NCBI GenBank assembly: GCA_002726865.1
Contig: PBSW01000060.1
Span: 1 to 29,484 of the forward strand
Origin: Candidatus Bathyarchaeota archaeon
Lineage (GTDB): Archaea; Thermoproteota; Bathyarchaeia; TCS64
Direction of reading: 5' to 3'
Length of the DNA: 29,484 bases
The first letter of the stretch is position 1. The number at the start of each line of letters is the position of its first letter. The translations under genes were made by a program, and so were the position numbers. Of the stretch, positions 7,970 through 16,103 are shown piece after piece. The notes beneath the pieces were generated by a model that did not search any database, was not told where the DNA came from, and saw only the letters and a list, made by a program, of their open reading frames with translations.

Positions 7970-8692
7970 TTAGAGATCTATGAGTGTCTCAAAGCTGTAC
8001 CTGTTTATACAGTCCTTCAGGTACTCTTTCCATTTGTCTCCTACTGTTACTAGAACATAAATTCCGGCGATGTCAGACCGCTGGCGAACAACCATATCCA
8101 CAAGTGCTTTCACAGTCTCCCCTGTCCTGACCACGTCATCAATTATTAAAATACTATCTCGCTTCTTGATTGATTTCTTGGGAATATACAAGCTCTGTCT
8201 TATGGCCGAGCCCTTTGGGATATAAGTTTCTTCGATGAAGTCGCTTATCCCAACCTCTTTAGTGCCCTTTGCAATTAGAAGGTCTACCTCTAAAAGATTC
8301 GCCACAAGTGTGGAAATAGGGATACCATCTACGGCCGCGGTAAGAACCTTTGTGACCCTCCGCCCAGCAAATTTTTCAAGAGCATAGTTAGACATGATTT
8401 TGAGCCAAGTAATCTCGGTGACGAGGGGAGTGTTGTCGAAATATCCATCTTTGTCAAAGATGATCTTTTTCTTGAGCTCCTCCTTAATGTCTGCGATCTC
8501 TATGAGCTTGTCATAGAGACTTTGAGCCCGGTTAAAGCTGGGGAGTACATGACCGCGCATGTATCTACTTAGGATGGGAGGGCTGAGACCTAGGATATCA
8601 GAGAGTTCCTGGTATGTGTGGGTCTCACTGGCAACTTTGAGAAGGTCTGTGATCATCATCCGGTATTTGAGCTCTCTCACCCGTGTTTCCAT
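7970..8692 (-). CDS. gfcR: GfcR-type regulator: HTH plus phosphoribosyltransferase-like domain
   Basis: 240 residues. An N-terminal helix-turn-helix (about 15-50: LLKVASETHTYQELSDILG, then SPPILSRYMRG) precedes a type I phosphoribosyltransferase domain with the PRPP-binding strand ILIIDDVVRTGET (about 181-193) and the upstream AAVDGIPIST. This arrangement is that of archaeal GfcR proteins, formerly annotated as orotate phosphoribosyltransferase-like. In haloarchaea GfcR activates central sugar-catabolic genes in response to a metabolite; the target here is unknown. The open frame reaches back to 8755, inside the tRNA-Lys gene. The ATG at 8692 is chosen because a GGAG ribosome site precedes it by about eight bases and the family starts there. 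Only 32 bases separate it from the tRNA 3' end on the same strand, so the two may share a transcript. Confidence 0.88.
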   Translation of the reverse strand: METRVRELKYRMMITDLLKVASETHTYQELSDILGLSPPILSRYMRGHVLPSFNRAQSLYDKLIEIADIKEELKKKIIFDKDGYFDNTPLVTEITWLKIMSNYALEKFAGRRVTKVLTAAVDGIPISTLVANLLEVDLLIAKGTKEVGISDFIEETYIPKGSAIRQSLYIPKKSIKKRDSILIIDDVVRTGETVKALVDMVVRQRSDIAGIYVLVTVGDKWKEYLKDCINRYSFETLIDL

Positions 8693-8724
8693 CTCTTCAT
8701 CTCCGCTTATACCCTCTGAACAAG

Positions 8725-8814
8725 TGGGCCTGAGGGGAATTGAACCCCTGACCACCGGATTTCTTCGATATCATCTTAAAAGTCCGATGCTCTGCCTTGC
8801 TGAGCTACAGGCCC
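8725..8814 (-). tRNA. tRNA-Lys (anticodon TTT) with a 16-base intron
   Basis: Read on the minus strand, the 7-bp acceptor GGGCCTG (8814-8808) pairs with CAGGCCC (8732-8726), with discriminator A at 8725 and no encoded CCA. The D arm (GCTC/GAGC) and T arm (AGGGG-TTCAATT-CCCCT) are regular. The anticodon stem TCGGA/TCCGG encloses 23 bases rather than 7. Removing 8776-8761 leaves loop CTTTTAA with anticodon TTT (8780-8778). The precursor folds into a bulge-helix-bulge: CTTT pairs with GAAG (one G-T pair), with 3-base bulges TAA and AAA. Cutting each bulge after its second base gives exactly the 37/38 junction. The mature tRNA is 74 bases. Confidence 0.95.
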
Positions 8815-8852
8815 CTAGGTCCCAAGTTGTTAATCCTTTCTAATTAACATCA

Positions 8853-8862
8853 TATTTATAAT
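8853..8862 (-). promoter_or_regulatory. TATA-like box for the tRNA-Lys/gfcR transcript
   Basis: On the minus strand this reads ATTATAAATA, centred about 43 bases before the first tRNA base, which would leave a short 5' leader for RNase P to remove. It lies in the AT-rich divergent region between the two tRNA genes. Confidence 0.45.
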
Positions 8863-9029
8863 TTTTGTAATTTGTAGTGTTCAGTTAATTTTTTTCCCTA
8901 ATTCAAGCTTAATGTTATAACCTATCAAATATATTGCTAAAAATTTTTTTTGTGAAATAATCTCTTTTCTGATAAAGTTTAAATCCGGGAGTGATTTTAT
9001 CCAAGGTACTTAGCGGTTGGACGAATCAG

Positions 9030-9138
9030 GCGGCCGTGGACACTTTAGTGGCGGATTCCAGCCTGGTATGACTTCAGCCCCCCATGGTCCAATCGGGGAG
9101 AGCTGAAAACCCGGGTTCGAATCCCGGCGGCCGCACCA
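9030..9138 (+). tRNA. tRNA-Gly (anticodon CCC) with two introns, one in the D arm
   Basis: Acceptor GCGGCCG (9030-9036) pairs perfectly with CGGCCGC (9128-9134); discriminator A9135 is followed by encoded CCA. The T arm is CCGGG-TTCGAAT-CCCGG. No cloverleaf forms unless two segments are removed. Intron 1 (9040-9056, 17 bases) lies between positions 10 and 11. Without it the D arm becomes GTCC-AGCCTGGTA-TGAC. Its precursor fold has helix CCGT/GCGG and 3-base bulges GGA and ATT cut after the second base. Intron 2 (9085-9100, 16 bases) lies at 37/38; helix CCCC/GGGG with bulges CAT and AGA gives loop CCCCCAA on stem TCAGC/GCTGA. The mature length is 73 plus CCA. The anticodon CCC and GCGG acceptor point to glycine. 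Position 33 is C instead of the near-universal U. The existence of the gene is firm; exact splice sites are inferred from folding. Confidence 0.85.
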
Positions 9139-9295
9139 ATTTAACAGTGAGCTACTAGGGTAGAGTTTCTACTTCTCTACTGATAGAATAGGGACCAAAA
9201 ACTGCAAGAAAATATTCCCGTCTATTATTTTAAGCAAAAATTGGGACATAACAGCACTGGTGATACTAGAAAAGGTATTTGGGTAAACGAGGAGG

Positions 9296-10729
9296 TCAGT
9301 CGTACTTGCTATTTCTCCAAAATCCCTCAGGAATCCCCATGTATTTCTCAAGATTGTTGAACTCAACAACCTCATCAGCAACCCTTTGAGCATGGTCTAG
9401 AGCCTTTTCTTCGTTTATCGTCTTGATCACTCGGTTTTCCATCACTATTTTCCCGTCAATGATAGAGGTTTCAACGTCGTGACCATAGGCCTCATAAACG
9501 ATTCTTTGGGGAATCATAAACCGAGGCGTCAGGTGGGGCTTGTTTAAATTCAATAATATAACGTCGGCACGTTTTCCGGCCTCAAGGCTTCCGATCTCAT
9601 TCCCGATACCAAGGGCATTTGCTGCGTCTATAGTGGCCATTCCCAGAACCTTTCCTGGTGGCATATAACTCGAGTCGTGGAAAAAGTGGCGCTGAATTGT
9701 CTGTGCAGTGCGCATGTCGGAGAAGGTGTCGAAGGTTCTATCAGGGGCAGTGCCATCAGTGCCCAATGCAACATTAACTCCGGCGTCTAGTAACTCAGGT
9801 ACTGGACATCTGCGTCTCATTATTGCTCTAGCCCTTGGGCAATGGGAGACATGCGTCCCAGTCTCCGCGAAAATGTTGATATCCTCCTTGGTGAGACCCC
9901 CACAGTGGACAAGCATGACGTCTGGCCCTAGGAGGTCAAGTTCCTTGGCAGATTTAATTACTCCCCCGCCACCGTGAGCCATGATACCACGGCCAGATTC
10001 GTCTGCTAGTTCTCTAATTTCTTTAGCCTGCTTTCGCACTAAAGCCTGATCCTCCACCGATAGACTGTCGAGATTGGGTGAAATACTGCTAACTGTCATC
10101 CGGGCGGTCACGATATCGTTGAAATCCCCATACTTTTCTATAATTTTCCTTGAGGTATCCATCATACCATCGAAGTCCACGGTGCGCGTTATCTCTTTCT
10201 CTCCGTCAAGATCCCGGAATTCTCTAGGAGTATAAGGTGCTCTCCCTACGGGACCAAGCCCGAGGATCTCTCGAATTCCTACCTCTTTTGCACCGTCCAT
10301 ATGGAGCTCAGCGAATTTTGGGTTGTCAGTCCGGTAGGCTCCTCTGCCCCCACCGAGGAATGTAGCCCCCGTTGTAACACCAAATCTTATTCTCTCTAAT
10401 GATGCTAGGACGGAGTCGATGTACCAAAATTCTTCTTTAACACCTCTGAGGTAAACTTCTTCAATCATGGGCCCCCAACCTGAACCAGTTTCTGCTATTG
10501 TTTTCATCATACTATGGCCAGAGTGACCATGGGTATCTATGAGACCCGGGAGCACTGCGTGTTTATTAGCGTCCAAGACCTGTTTAGCGTTGTACTTGGC
10601 TGAAATTTCATTCCTCGTTCCAACATCTAAGATGGTACCTTTTTCAATGGCTATACTCCCATTTTGGATGATCTTTCTCTGGTCATCCATAGTGACGATG
10701 GTACCACCTTCAATTACAATATCGATCAT
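9296..10729 (-). CDS. ATZ/TRZ-type amidohydrolase (amidohydrolase 1 family)
   Basis: A 477-residue mononuclear-metal deaminase/chlorohydrolase-like enzyme. It has the split N/C beta-sandwich around a TIM barrel and the metal ligands in order: THGH (His67, His69), MAHGG (His252), LVHCGG (His275) and LGTDGT (Asp325). Relatives deaminate guanine, S-adenosylhomocysteine or triazines. The motif after His252 (GGGG rather than the usual LLE/AE) differs from characterised deaminases, so the substrate is open. With allantoinase-like and ureidoglycine aminohydrolase-like genes nearby, a purine-derived or cyclic-urea substrate is reasonable but unproved. The ATG at 10729 has a TATA-like box about 32 bases upstream. 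Confidence 0.88.
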   Translation of the reverse strand: MIDIVIEGGTIVTMDDQRKIIQNGSIAIEKGTILDVGTRNEISAKYNAKQVLDANKHAVLPGLIDTHGHSGHSMMKTIAETGSGWGPMIEEVYLRGVKEEFWYIDSVLASLERIRFGVTTGATFLGGGRGAYRTDNPKFAELHMDGAKEVGIREILGLGPVGRAPYTPREFRDLDGEKEITRTVDFDGMMDTSRKIIEKYGDFNDIVTARMTVSSISPNLDSLSVEDQALVRKQAKEIRELADESGRGIMAHGGGGVIKSAKELDLLGPDVMLVHCGGLTKEDINIFAETGTHVSHCPRARAIMRRRCPVPELLDAGVNVALGTDGTAPDRTFDTFSDMRTAQTIQRHFFHDSSYMPPGKVLGMATIDAANALGIGNEIGSLEAGKRADVILLNLNKPHLTPRFMIPQRIVYEAYGHDVETSIIDGKIVMENRVIKTINEEKALDHAQRVADEVVEFNNLEKYMGIPEGFWRNSKYD

Positions 10730-10756
10730 AACGTATCAATTTATACGGAGTTATCT

Positions 10757-10766
10757 TAAAATATAA
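10757..10766 (-). promoter_or_regulatory. TATA-like box of the ATZ/TRZ amidohydrolase gene
   Basis: It reads TTATATTTTA on the minus strand, centred about 32 bases before the ATG at 10729, predicting a leader of only a few bases. Confidence 0.4.
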
Positions 10767-10824
10767 CTTTCGACGCGGAACTTGGATAAAATTGTTTTAT
10801 TTGATAAGAAAAAATAGAAAAAAA

Positions 10825-11853
10825 TTATGGAATTAATGAGCTGACCTTTGGGCCTATCTCAAACATCTGTAGAAGGATGCTTCCCTGATTAACAGCTGGT
10901 CTTGTCCAGATAAGGGATATCACACCATCAGCCGGGGCCTTGATGCTCTCTTTGACTGCTCCGAAGTAGTCTCTGACCTCTCCAATAACCTGCCCCATAG
11001 TCACTTTAGCCCCATTGGGGGCCATAGGATAGAACCATCCAGCGGATTTGCTCCTGAAGTGATGAACCTGACTGACTGCATTAGGATCGTAAAGGGTGGA
11101 CTCACCATCAATCATGTTGACTTTCCTCATAAAGTTCTTAACGCCGTCCATGAACCATTGGATGTCTTCCTCTCTAATCTGGCCGGTCGTGGATGAGATC
11201 CCACCGGCGCTTCCCACTTCAGGTAGGATACAGGGAATATTCATCTTAGCACATTGAGTCATGAGACTGTAACCTTTTTTTGGGAGGTCGCGGATATGCG
11301 TTTCTAGAGCTCTTCGTACATATTCTGTATCGAAGCATCGTGCGAGCATAGCTGTTTCGCTGTCAAATTTCTGGTCTCCGGTCCTAATCATAATGATATG
11401 ATTTGGACAGGTCTCTTGGAAGTTACATCCATGGGTCTCAATAGCGTAGTCGGCTTTTGTAAGAATCTCAGTAGTGATAAAGTGTGCCGCCCTATCGTTC
11501 ATGCCCCCTTCAGGGTTTCCGGGGAAAGCCATGGTTAGTTGGGTCCTTTCAAGTGGGGCGCCCGGGACCTTTGCTTGGAAACCAGGCATGTTAAAGATGG
11601 GCACAGTTATCAACGCACCCCTCATTTTACTTGGGTCTAGTTCATTAGCTAGTCGGATGGCACCCTCCATTGGTGGATATTCTACAGGATGGATTCCTGC
11701 AATAATAGCGAATGTAGGTCCGGGTAGCTTTCCGTTCAAAATGTTCACGGGGAGTTCGATGTTGAATCCAGAGGTTTCAGCCACTTTTACGAAGCCTTTA
11801 GCCCTAGTACCGGGTTCAGCAACAATATCCCCAATTTTTATAGTCGATGACAA
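10825..11853 (-). CDS. Succinylglutamate desuccinylase/aspartoacylase family deacylase (paralogue 1)
   Basis: An M14-like zinc deacylase of 342 residues that would cleave an N-acyl amino acid or similar amide. The zinc motif HPVE (in GIHPVEYPP) and the third ligand His in IETHGC are present, and PEVGSAGG probably supplies the catalytic Glu. The C-terminal third (YPMAPNGAKVTMGQVIGEV ... ADGVISL) is the beta-barrel tail of AstE/AspA proteins that resembles a biotinyl domain. The frame opens at 11874, but an AAGGAG ribosome site and alignment with the two paralogues in this window place the start at the TTG at 11853. Two further members lie at 12617-13609 and 16104-17138, indicating a family expanded for related acyl substrates. 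No signal peptide. Confidence 0.87.
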   Translation of the reverse strand: MSSTIKIGDIVAEPGTRAKGFVKVAETSGFNIELPVNILNGKLPGPTFAIIAGIHPVEYPPMEGAIRLANELDPSKMRGALITVPIFNMPGFQAKVPGAPLERTQLTMAFPGNPEGGMNDRAAHFITTEILTKADYAIETHGCNFQETCPNHIIMIRTGDQKFDSETAMLARCFDTEYVRRALETHIRDLPKKGYSLMTQCAKMNIPCILPEVGSAGGISSTTGQIREEDIQWFMDGVKNFMRKVNMIDGESTLYDPNAVSQVHHFRSKSAGWFYPMAPNGAKVTMGQVIGEVRDYFGAVKESIKAPADGVISLIWTRPAVNQGSILLQMFEIGPKVSSLIP

Positions 11854-11944
11854 ACCTATTTCTCCTTGAATCAAGGTTAATGGCTTAAAGATAAGATTTA
11901 AAACCTTCGTATTTGTAAAATTTCAATCTAATTTCTTTTCGTTC

Positions 11945-12532
11945 TTAGTCTTTTTTGGATTTCTTTGTCAAGTAGGGAATTTTTAATGTATAATCGTGTT
12001 TAGGATTGACCCAAGAGAACAATTTGGGAGTCATCAGCCGTAGTACTATATACACTAAGAATGCCACGACAGTCTGGAACGCGATGTTCTGGAACCAGTA
12101 AAGGTGGATGAATAGTTTTTTGAATAGTACATATCCCACGATTGTTGGATGCACAATGAGAGTTATAATAGTCCCCACTGGTATTGCGAAAATGTTGTAT
12201 GGGGGCTGAATCTTCTTATGGAGGTATCCTATCGATACAAACTGGGCTATTTTAACTACTATGAGGACTTCTGGAATGATTACAGGGTTCCAGGCAACCA
12301 AACCAAAGGCCATTCCAGCTATAGGACCCGCTAGACATGATCCTATTATGGCTATTATGCTTCCTGGCTCCAAATATATGAAGAACTGTCTAGGAACATG
12401 AGCGGGGGTCAGACGCCATACGTTAATGTGATGAATGTTTCGAAAAACCATGTAGTTAACCACACCTAGAATCACGATAACCTGGAGCTCTCTATCGGTG
12501 AGCACGCATCGGATACTTTTACCACTCACCAT
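11945..12532 (-). CDS. Integral membrane protein, possibly a transporter substrate-binding (S) component
   Basis: A 195-residue protein with about five or six hydrophobic helices (roughly 15-33, 50-85, 88-102, 112-135 and 145-165) and a Lys-rich tail ending KKSKKD. Segments such as SCLAGPIAGMAFGLVAW recall the small-residue helices of energy-coupling-factor S components. The size fits, but I see no decisive motif and no ATPase gene nearby. Its position between two deacylase paralogues on the same strand suggests uptake of their substrate. The ATG at 12532 is the first start. Treat the transporter role as a hypothesis. Confidence 0.6.
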   Translation of the reverse strand: MVSGKSIRCVLTDRELQVIVILGVVNYMVFRNIHHINVWRLTPAHVPRQFFIYLEPGSIIAIIGSCLAGPIAGMAFGLVAWNPVIIPEVLIVVKIAQFVSIGYLHKKIQPPYNIFAIPVGTIITLIVHPTIVGYVLFKKLFIHLYWFQNIAFQTVVAFLVYIVLRLMTPKLFSWVNPKHDYTLKIPYLTKKSKKD

Positions 12533-12616
12533 TCAATTCACGGATTTTACCCTGATTATAAAGCCGGCTAACCTATAAATATTGAAGTAAAAAAGAGGGG
12601 AAAGAGGTTTTTCCCG

Positions 12617-13609
12617 TTATTTATCGTGGGTGATGTAGGCTATTGTGTCCCCCGTGTTTATGGCTTGATGTCTGGGATAAGTGTATGACCTGATATGTCC
12701 GTCGAAGGGAAATTTCAACTTTTCCACAAGGTCTCCCCAGGGATTGTAGATTTTCGCCACAACATCACCTTCTTTGATGAACTCGCCTGGTGTTCTTGTA
12801 AAGTGAATGATTCCCCCTCTTGAGGCTCGAATAGTTCCGCCGTTCTTTACCCTGCCACCGCCCCAGACGTATTGCTTGGGCTGCTTCTCGATCTCTCCAT
12901 CTATCATCCCCCAGAGCTTCATCACATTCAGGATTGCCCTAGTGCCTAGATCCGTCGAGACATTGGTGACTCTTCTCGCGTCTATAAGTTCAAGAGTTAC
13001 TGAGGGGGGAGGTGTATAGCTTGGGTCTAGGGCCCCTCCCATGCCATCTAATGTACCCTTAGGCGGGGAGTAAACTACGGTCAGTCCTGTCGCTTCAGCT
13101 ATTTCTGTATTCTTGCCTTTGATCCGATCATCATGAAGGCTACAGAGACAAAAGGCGGTACATGGAGGGTAATTGCCGTGGATGTCGACTCTCACATCCA
13201 TCTTGGAGGTAACTTGATTCCATACAGCCGCTCCGAAGCGCTGGGTTATGGACCCATTCTCGTTTCCAGGAGAGCCAAATCGTGGCCCTGTCACTAAATC
13301 TTGGGGGCTCGCCCTGTCCCCAAACATGAAACCTAAGGGGTTTCCAACTGGGATGGCTACAACTAGCCCTCTCAGGTTCTTGGGGTTTAGCTCTTCCCTC
13401 ATGACTCGCCTTACAACGTTCGCTCCAATGAGCTCGCCGCCATGAACGGCTCCCGAGAAGAGGAACTTGGGTCCATCCTCAGCGCCATTCATGACGATGA
13501 TAGGTAGCTTCACAGGTGTTGAATCTGCGAGTTCAACAGTCATGAGCGAGCCAAAGCCTATTTCACCTGGATTAACTGTGACGTCTCCAAAAGTTACGCT
13601 GGTCCTCAT
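12617..13609 (-). CDS. Succinylglutamate desuccinylase/aspartoacylase family deacylase (paralogue 2)
   Basis: 330 residues. The zinc-binding HGGE (in GAVHGGELIG) and the His of VDIHGN are intact, with a Glu in VTLELIDAR as the likely catalytic residue. The beta-rich C-terminus (GGIIHFTRTPGEFIKEGDVV ... FDGHIRS) matches the AstE/AspA tail. The frame extends to 13636, but an AAGGTG ribosome site (13621-13616) stands six bases before the ATG at 13609. The resulting N-terminus MRTSVTFGDVTVNPGE aligns with both paralogues. It has the most standard active site of the three. Co-oriented with the membrane protein and paralogue 1, though separated by about 70-85 bases. Confidence 0.9.
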   Translation of the reverse strand: MRTSVTFGDVTVNPGEIGFGSLMTVELADSTPVKLPIIVMNGAEDGPKFLFSGAVHGGELIGANVVRRVMREELNPKNLRGLVVAIPVGNPLGFMFGDRASPQDLVTGPRFGSPGNENGSITQRFGAAVWNQVTSKMDVRVDIHGNYPPCTAFCLCSLHDDRIKGKNTEIAEATGLTVVYSPPKGTLDGMGGALDPSYTPPPSVTLELIDARRVTNVSTDLGTRAILNVMKLWGMIDGEIEKQPKQYVWGGGRVKNGGTIRASRGGIIHFTRTPGEFIKEGDVVAKIYNPWGDLVEKLKFPFDGHIRSYTYPRHQAINTGDTIAYITHDK

Positions 13610-13640
13610 ATTTTTCACCTTAGTATGCTCAAACATTCAC

Positions 13641-13650
13641 GCTATAAAAG
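13641..13650 (-). promoter_or_regulatory. TATA-like box before aspartoacylase paralogue 2
   Basis: It reads CTTTTATAGC on the minus strand, centred about 37 bases before the ATG at 13609. The spacing leaves room for the AAGGTG ribosome site only if transcription starts near 13622. Confidence 0.35.
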
Positions 13651-13789
13651 TAATAAAACTAGTGGTCAATTCAAAATAAAGAAGACTAATGTACCGATAA
13701 TTGAAATAGCGAGTAAATTATTTTTTCGTCCTTATTTTAATTCAACGCGGAATAAAAAGCTCGATGAACCATAGTACTGTGAATAGGGC

Positions 13790-15154
13790 TCATGGGAGTC
13801 TCTTCTGGAATTTGCCGTAGCCTTCCTCCCCAACAACTACACTGTTATGAGCCACAGTAACGCCCCTGACTACTGTCTGCACAGGCTTGCCTTTGATCTC
13901 CCATCCTGCAAACATGCTGGTCTCCCGGGATTTACTGTACATTGTTTCGGAATCTATAATCCATTCAGCATCCAAGTCCACCACTGTAATATCCGCGTCG
14001 GCCCCAACCATAAGGCTCCCCTTCTTAGGATACATGCCAAATACTTGGGCTGGTCTTGTCGAGAGGTGATACGCGAGCCGTTGCAATGACAAGTCTCCTT
14101 TGTTAACCCGGTCTAGCATAGTTGGGAGGAGTGTTTCTGTACCAGGGTTCCCGTTACCGGAGTCCCAAATGTTTTTCCAGCCAGCCATCTTGTTACTTTT
14201 AGGATGAGGAGCGTGGTCGCTGCAGATATAGTCGATGGTTCCATCAGCCAGTCCTTTCCACATAGCCTTCCTATCTTCCTCGGATCTAAGAGGGGGAATG
14301 ATCTTTGCAAAAGGCCCCACCTTCTCCATATACTTGGAAGTCGTCAACATATAGTGAGGACAGGTCTCCGCAGTAATCCTCATGCCTTCTGCCTTGGCGG
14401 TTTTGATAATGGCTAATCCTTCCTTAGTGCTCAGATGAATGATATGTAGTGTTGCACCCGCGATTTTGTTAAAGAGAATCAGCTTAGAGATCGCCTCATA
14501 TTCTGTATAGTTGGGTCTTGACTCTACATGTGCCATGGGATCAACCCGCCCCTCCTCCTTAAGTTTCTTTATAAGTGGATTAATCAACAGCGGGTTCTCT
14601 GCATGCCAGCCTGTAACCACGCCGGTTTTTGATGCCGCCTTCAGCAACTCTAATATCTCGTGGTCATTTCCACAGGAATATCCACTGGAGCCGACCATGT
14701 AGGTCTTGAATGCCACACAGCCTGCGTCTGCCATGCCCTGTAAAGCATTGTTATTCTCATATCCAGCGCCTCCGTAAAGGGCGAAGTCAACAAACGCATG
14801 CTTCTCAGCCATCTCCCTCTTTTTCTCCAAGCCCGCAACGTCAAGTACTCCTGGAACTCCAGTGGGCATATCTGCAATGGTGGTGATGCCACTGGCCGCG
14901 GCAGCCTGAGTTCCAGACCGGTAATCCTCCTTATCAAGGTCACCGATTCTAGATCCAAAGTGCACATGGTTATCTATAATTCCCGGTAGGACTACCTTTC
15001 CGCTTAGATCCACCACAATTTCACCTTTTGGCATCACCATATCCGATCCTATGGCAACAATTTTCCCATCCTTTACCGCTATCCCACCCTTGAATATGCT
15101 GTAAGGGGTCACAATCTTGCCATTCTTAAAGACCTTATCAACTTTTGACACCAC
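13790..15154 (-). CDS. Allantoinase-like cyclic amidohydrolase (dihydroorotase superfamily)
   Basis: Opens a cyclic ureide ring; allantoin is the best candidate because the gene directly follows a ureidoglycine aminohydrolase-like gene. The 454 residues carry a full binuclear metal site: HVH (63, 65), the Lys of AFKTYM (Lys150), GWHAEN (His184), HIIHLST (His237/His240) and CSDHAPH (Asp313). KEDYRSGTQAAAASGITTIADM resembles allantoinases more than dihydropyrimidinases, but hydantoinase activity cannot be ruled out. The start is GTG at 15154 (a second GTG follows at once) with GGAGGGG just upstream, 21 bases after the stop of the bicupin gene. The two form an operon. Confidence 0.85.
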   Translation of the reverse strand: MVSKVDKVFKNGKIVTPYSIFKGGIAVKDGKIVAIGSDMVMPKGEIVVDLSGKVVLPGIIDNHVHFGSRIGDLDKEDYRSGTQAAAASGITTIADMPTGVPGVLDVAGLEKKREMAEKHAFVDFALYGGAGYENNNALQGMADAGCVAFKTYMVGSSGYSCGNDHEILELLKAASKTGVVTGWHAENPLLINPLIKKLKEEGRVDPMAHVESRPNYTEYEAISKLILFNKIAGATLHIIHLSTKEGLAIIKTAKAEGMRITAETCPHYMLTTSKYMEKVGPFAKIIPPLRSEEDRKAMWKGLADGTIDYICSDHAPHPKSNKMAGWKNIWDSGNGNPGTETLLPTMLDRVNKGDLSLQRLAYHLSTRPAQVFGMYPKKGSLMVGADADITVVDLDAEWIIDSETMYSKSRETSMFAGWEIKGKPVQTVVRGVTVAHNSVVVGEEGYGKFQKRLP

Positions 15155-15175
15155 TCGACCCCTCCGATTTGGTGG

Positions 15176-15913
15176 CTAGACCTTGGGGTCTCTGTTCCGG
15201 TTCGAATAGAGGAGATACGCACCCCTCTCTTCTCCGCTCCACTTACAAGACTGAGGGACAAAAGGGGCCATCCAGATAAAGTCACCCGGGACAGTCTGGT
15301 ACCACGTGTCATCTAAGAGGTATAATGACTCTCCTGTAAGCATGTATAGACCATGCTCATGGAGGTGATTCTCTGCATGGTTCATACGTGTGCCAGGACC
15401 GAAGTAGAGGATGAACCAGGAGAGATCGTAGAGCTTATCCTCTCCAAATGGAACGAAGTTCTTCATTGCCCTCCCTGGTTGCCTAGGGGTTTCAGGGGTC
15501 TCCCTGTCAAGACCAATGATAAATGCCGGGAGCTCCGGCCCGATAGGTTCATACCTTTTTTTCACCATTAAGAACTTCATGGCTTCCTCTGAGGTTCCAT
15601 TGATCTTCCAAGCGGTCTTCGGGGGAAGATAGCCATAGCTCCCTACCTCGAGCGGATACTTTTTTCCTTCTTTCTCAAGAACCCCATTACCTTCTAGAAT
15701 ATAGAACACATACTCCGGATGAGGTTGGATGGGTACAGCGACCTTACTCTCCTTATTCACCGTGATTAGATATTCAACAAATTCGCATCCCATCGCGGGG
15801 GCTGCAAGGACTTGTACCTTGGCGCCATCCCATCCGGGGATTGTGGTAGTGGACGCGTCATTGGGAACAATGAGAGCATAAGTGCTCTTGAGAACTTGTC
15901 TAATATTGAACAT
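15176..15913 (-). CDS. allE: (S)-ureidoglycine aminohydrolase-like bicupin
   Basis: Releases ammonia from (S)-ureidoglycine in the breakdown of allantoin. The protein of 245 residues has two cupin barrels: N-terminal (about 55-110, HPEYVFYILEGNGVL) and C-terminal (about 170-235). In the C-terminal barrel the four Mn ligands of the plant enzyme are present with exact spacing: Glu-x-His-x3-His in AENHLHEHG, and the Gln of FVPQS 34 residues after the second His. The flanking HGLYMLTGESLYLLDDTWY and PGDFIWMAPFVPQ are typical. An in-frame TTG lies at 15925, but a TATA-like box centred near 15946 favours the ATG at 15913. It is the first gene of an operon with the allantoinase-like enzyme. Allantoate amidohydrolase, the step between them, is not seen in this window. 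Confidence 0.88.
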   Translation of the reverse strand: MFNIRQVLKSTYALIVPNDASTTTIPGWDGAKVQVLAAPAMGCEFVEYLITVNKESKVAVPIQPHPEYVFYILEGNGVLEKEGKKYPLEVGSYGYLPPKTAWKINGTSEEAMKFLMVKKRYEPIGPELPAFIIGLDRETPETPRQPGRAMKNFVPFGEDKLYDLSWFILYFGPGTRMNHAENHLHEHGLYMLTGESLYLLDDTWYQTVPGDFIWMAPFVPQSCKWSGEERGAYLLYSNRNRDPKV

Positions 15914-15941
15914 ATTAACAACCAAGTATCTTCCAAAGTTA

Positions 15942-15950
15942 TGATATAAG
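15942..15950 (-). promoter_or_regulatory. TATA-like box of the ureide operon
   Basis: It reads CTTATATCA on the minus strand, centred 33 bases before the ATG at 15913, giving an expected start of transcription near 15920 and a very short leader. Confidence 0.4.
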
Positions 15951-16103
15951 ATTTGTTGGAATTATACGGTTTAATTAGACAAAAATGTGGATTTAGAAAT
16001 ATGAAAATAAGAGATTATAGAAATCCCTCAAATATTCATTAAGCAGGAAAAATTATAAGGTAATCTTGGGTTATTTAACACCTAATCATAGGTTGTATTG
16101 TAT

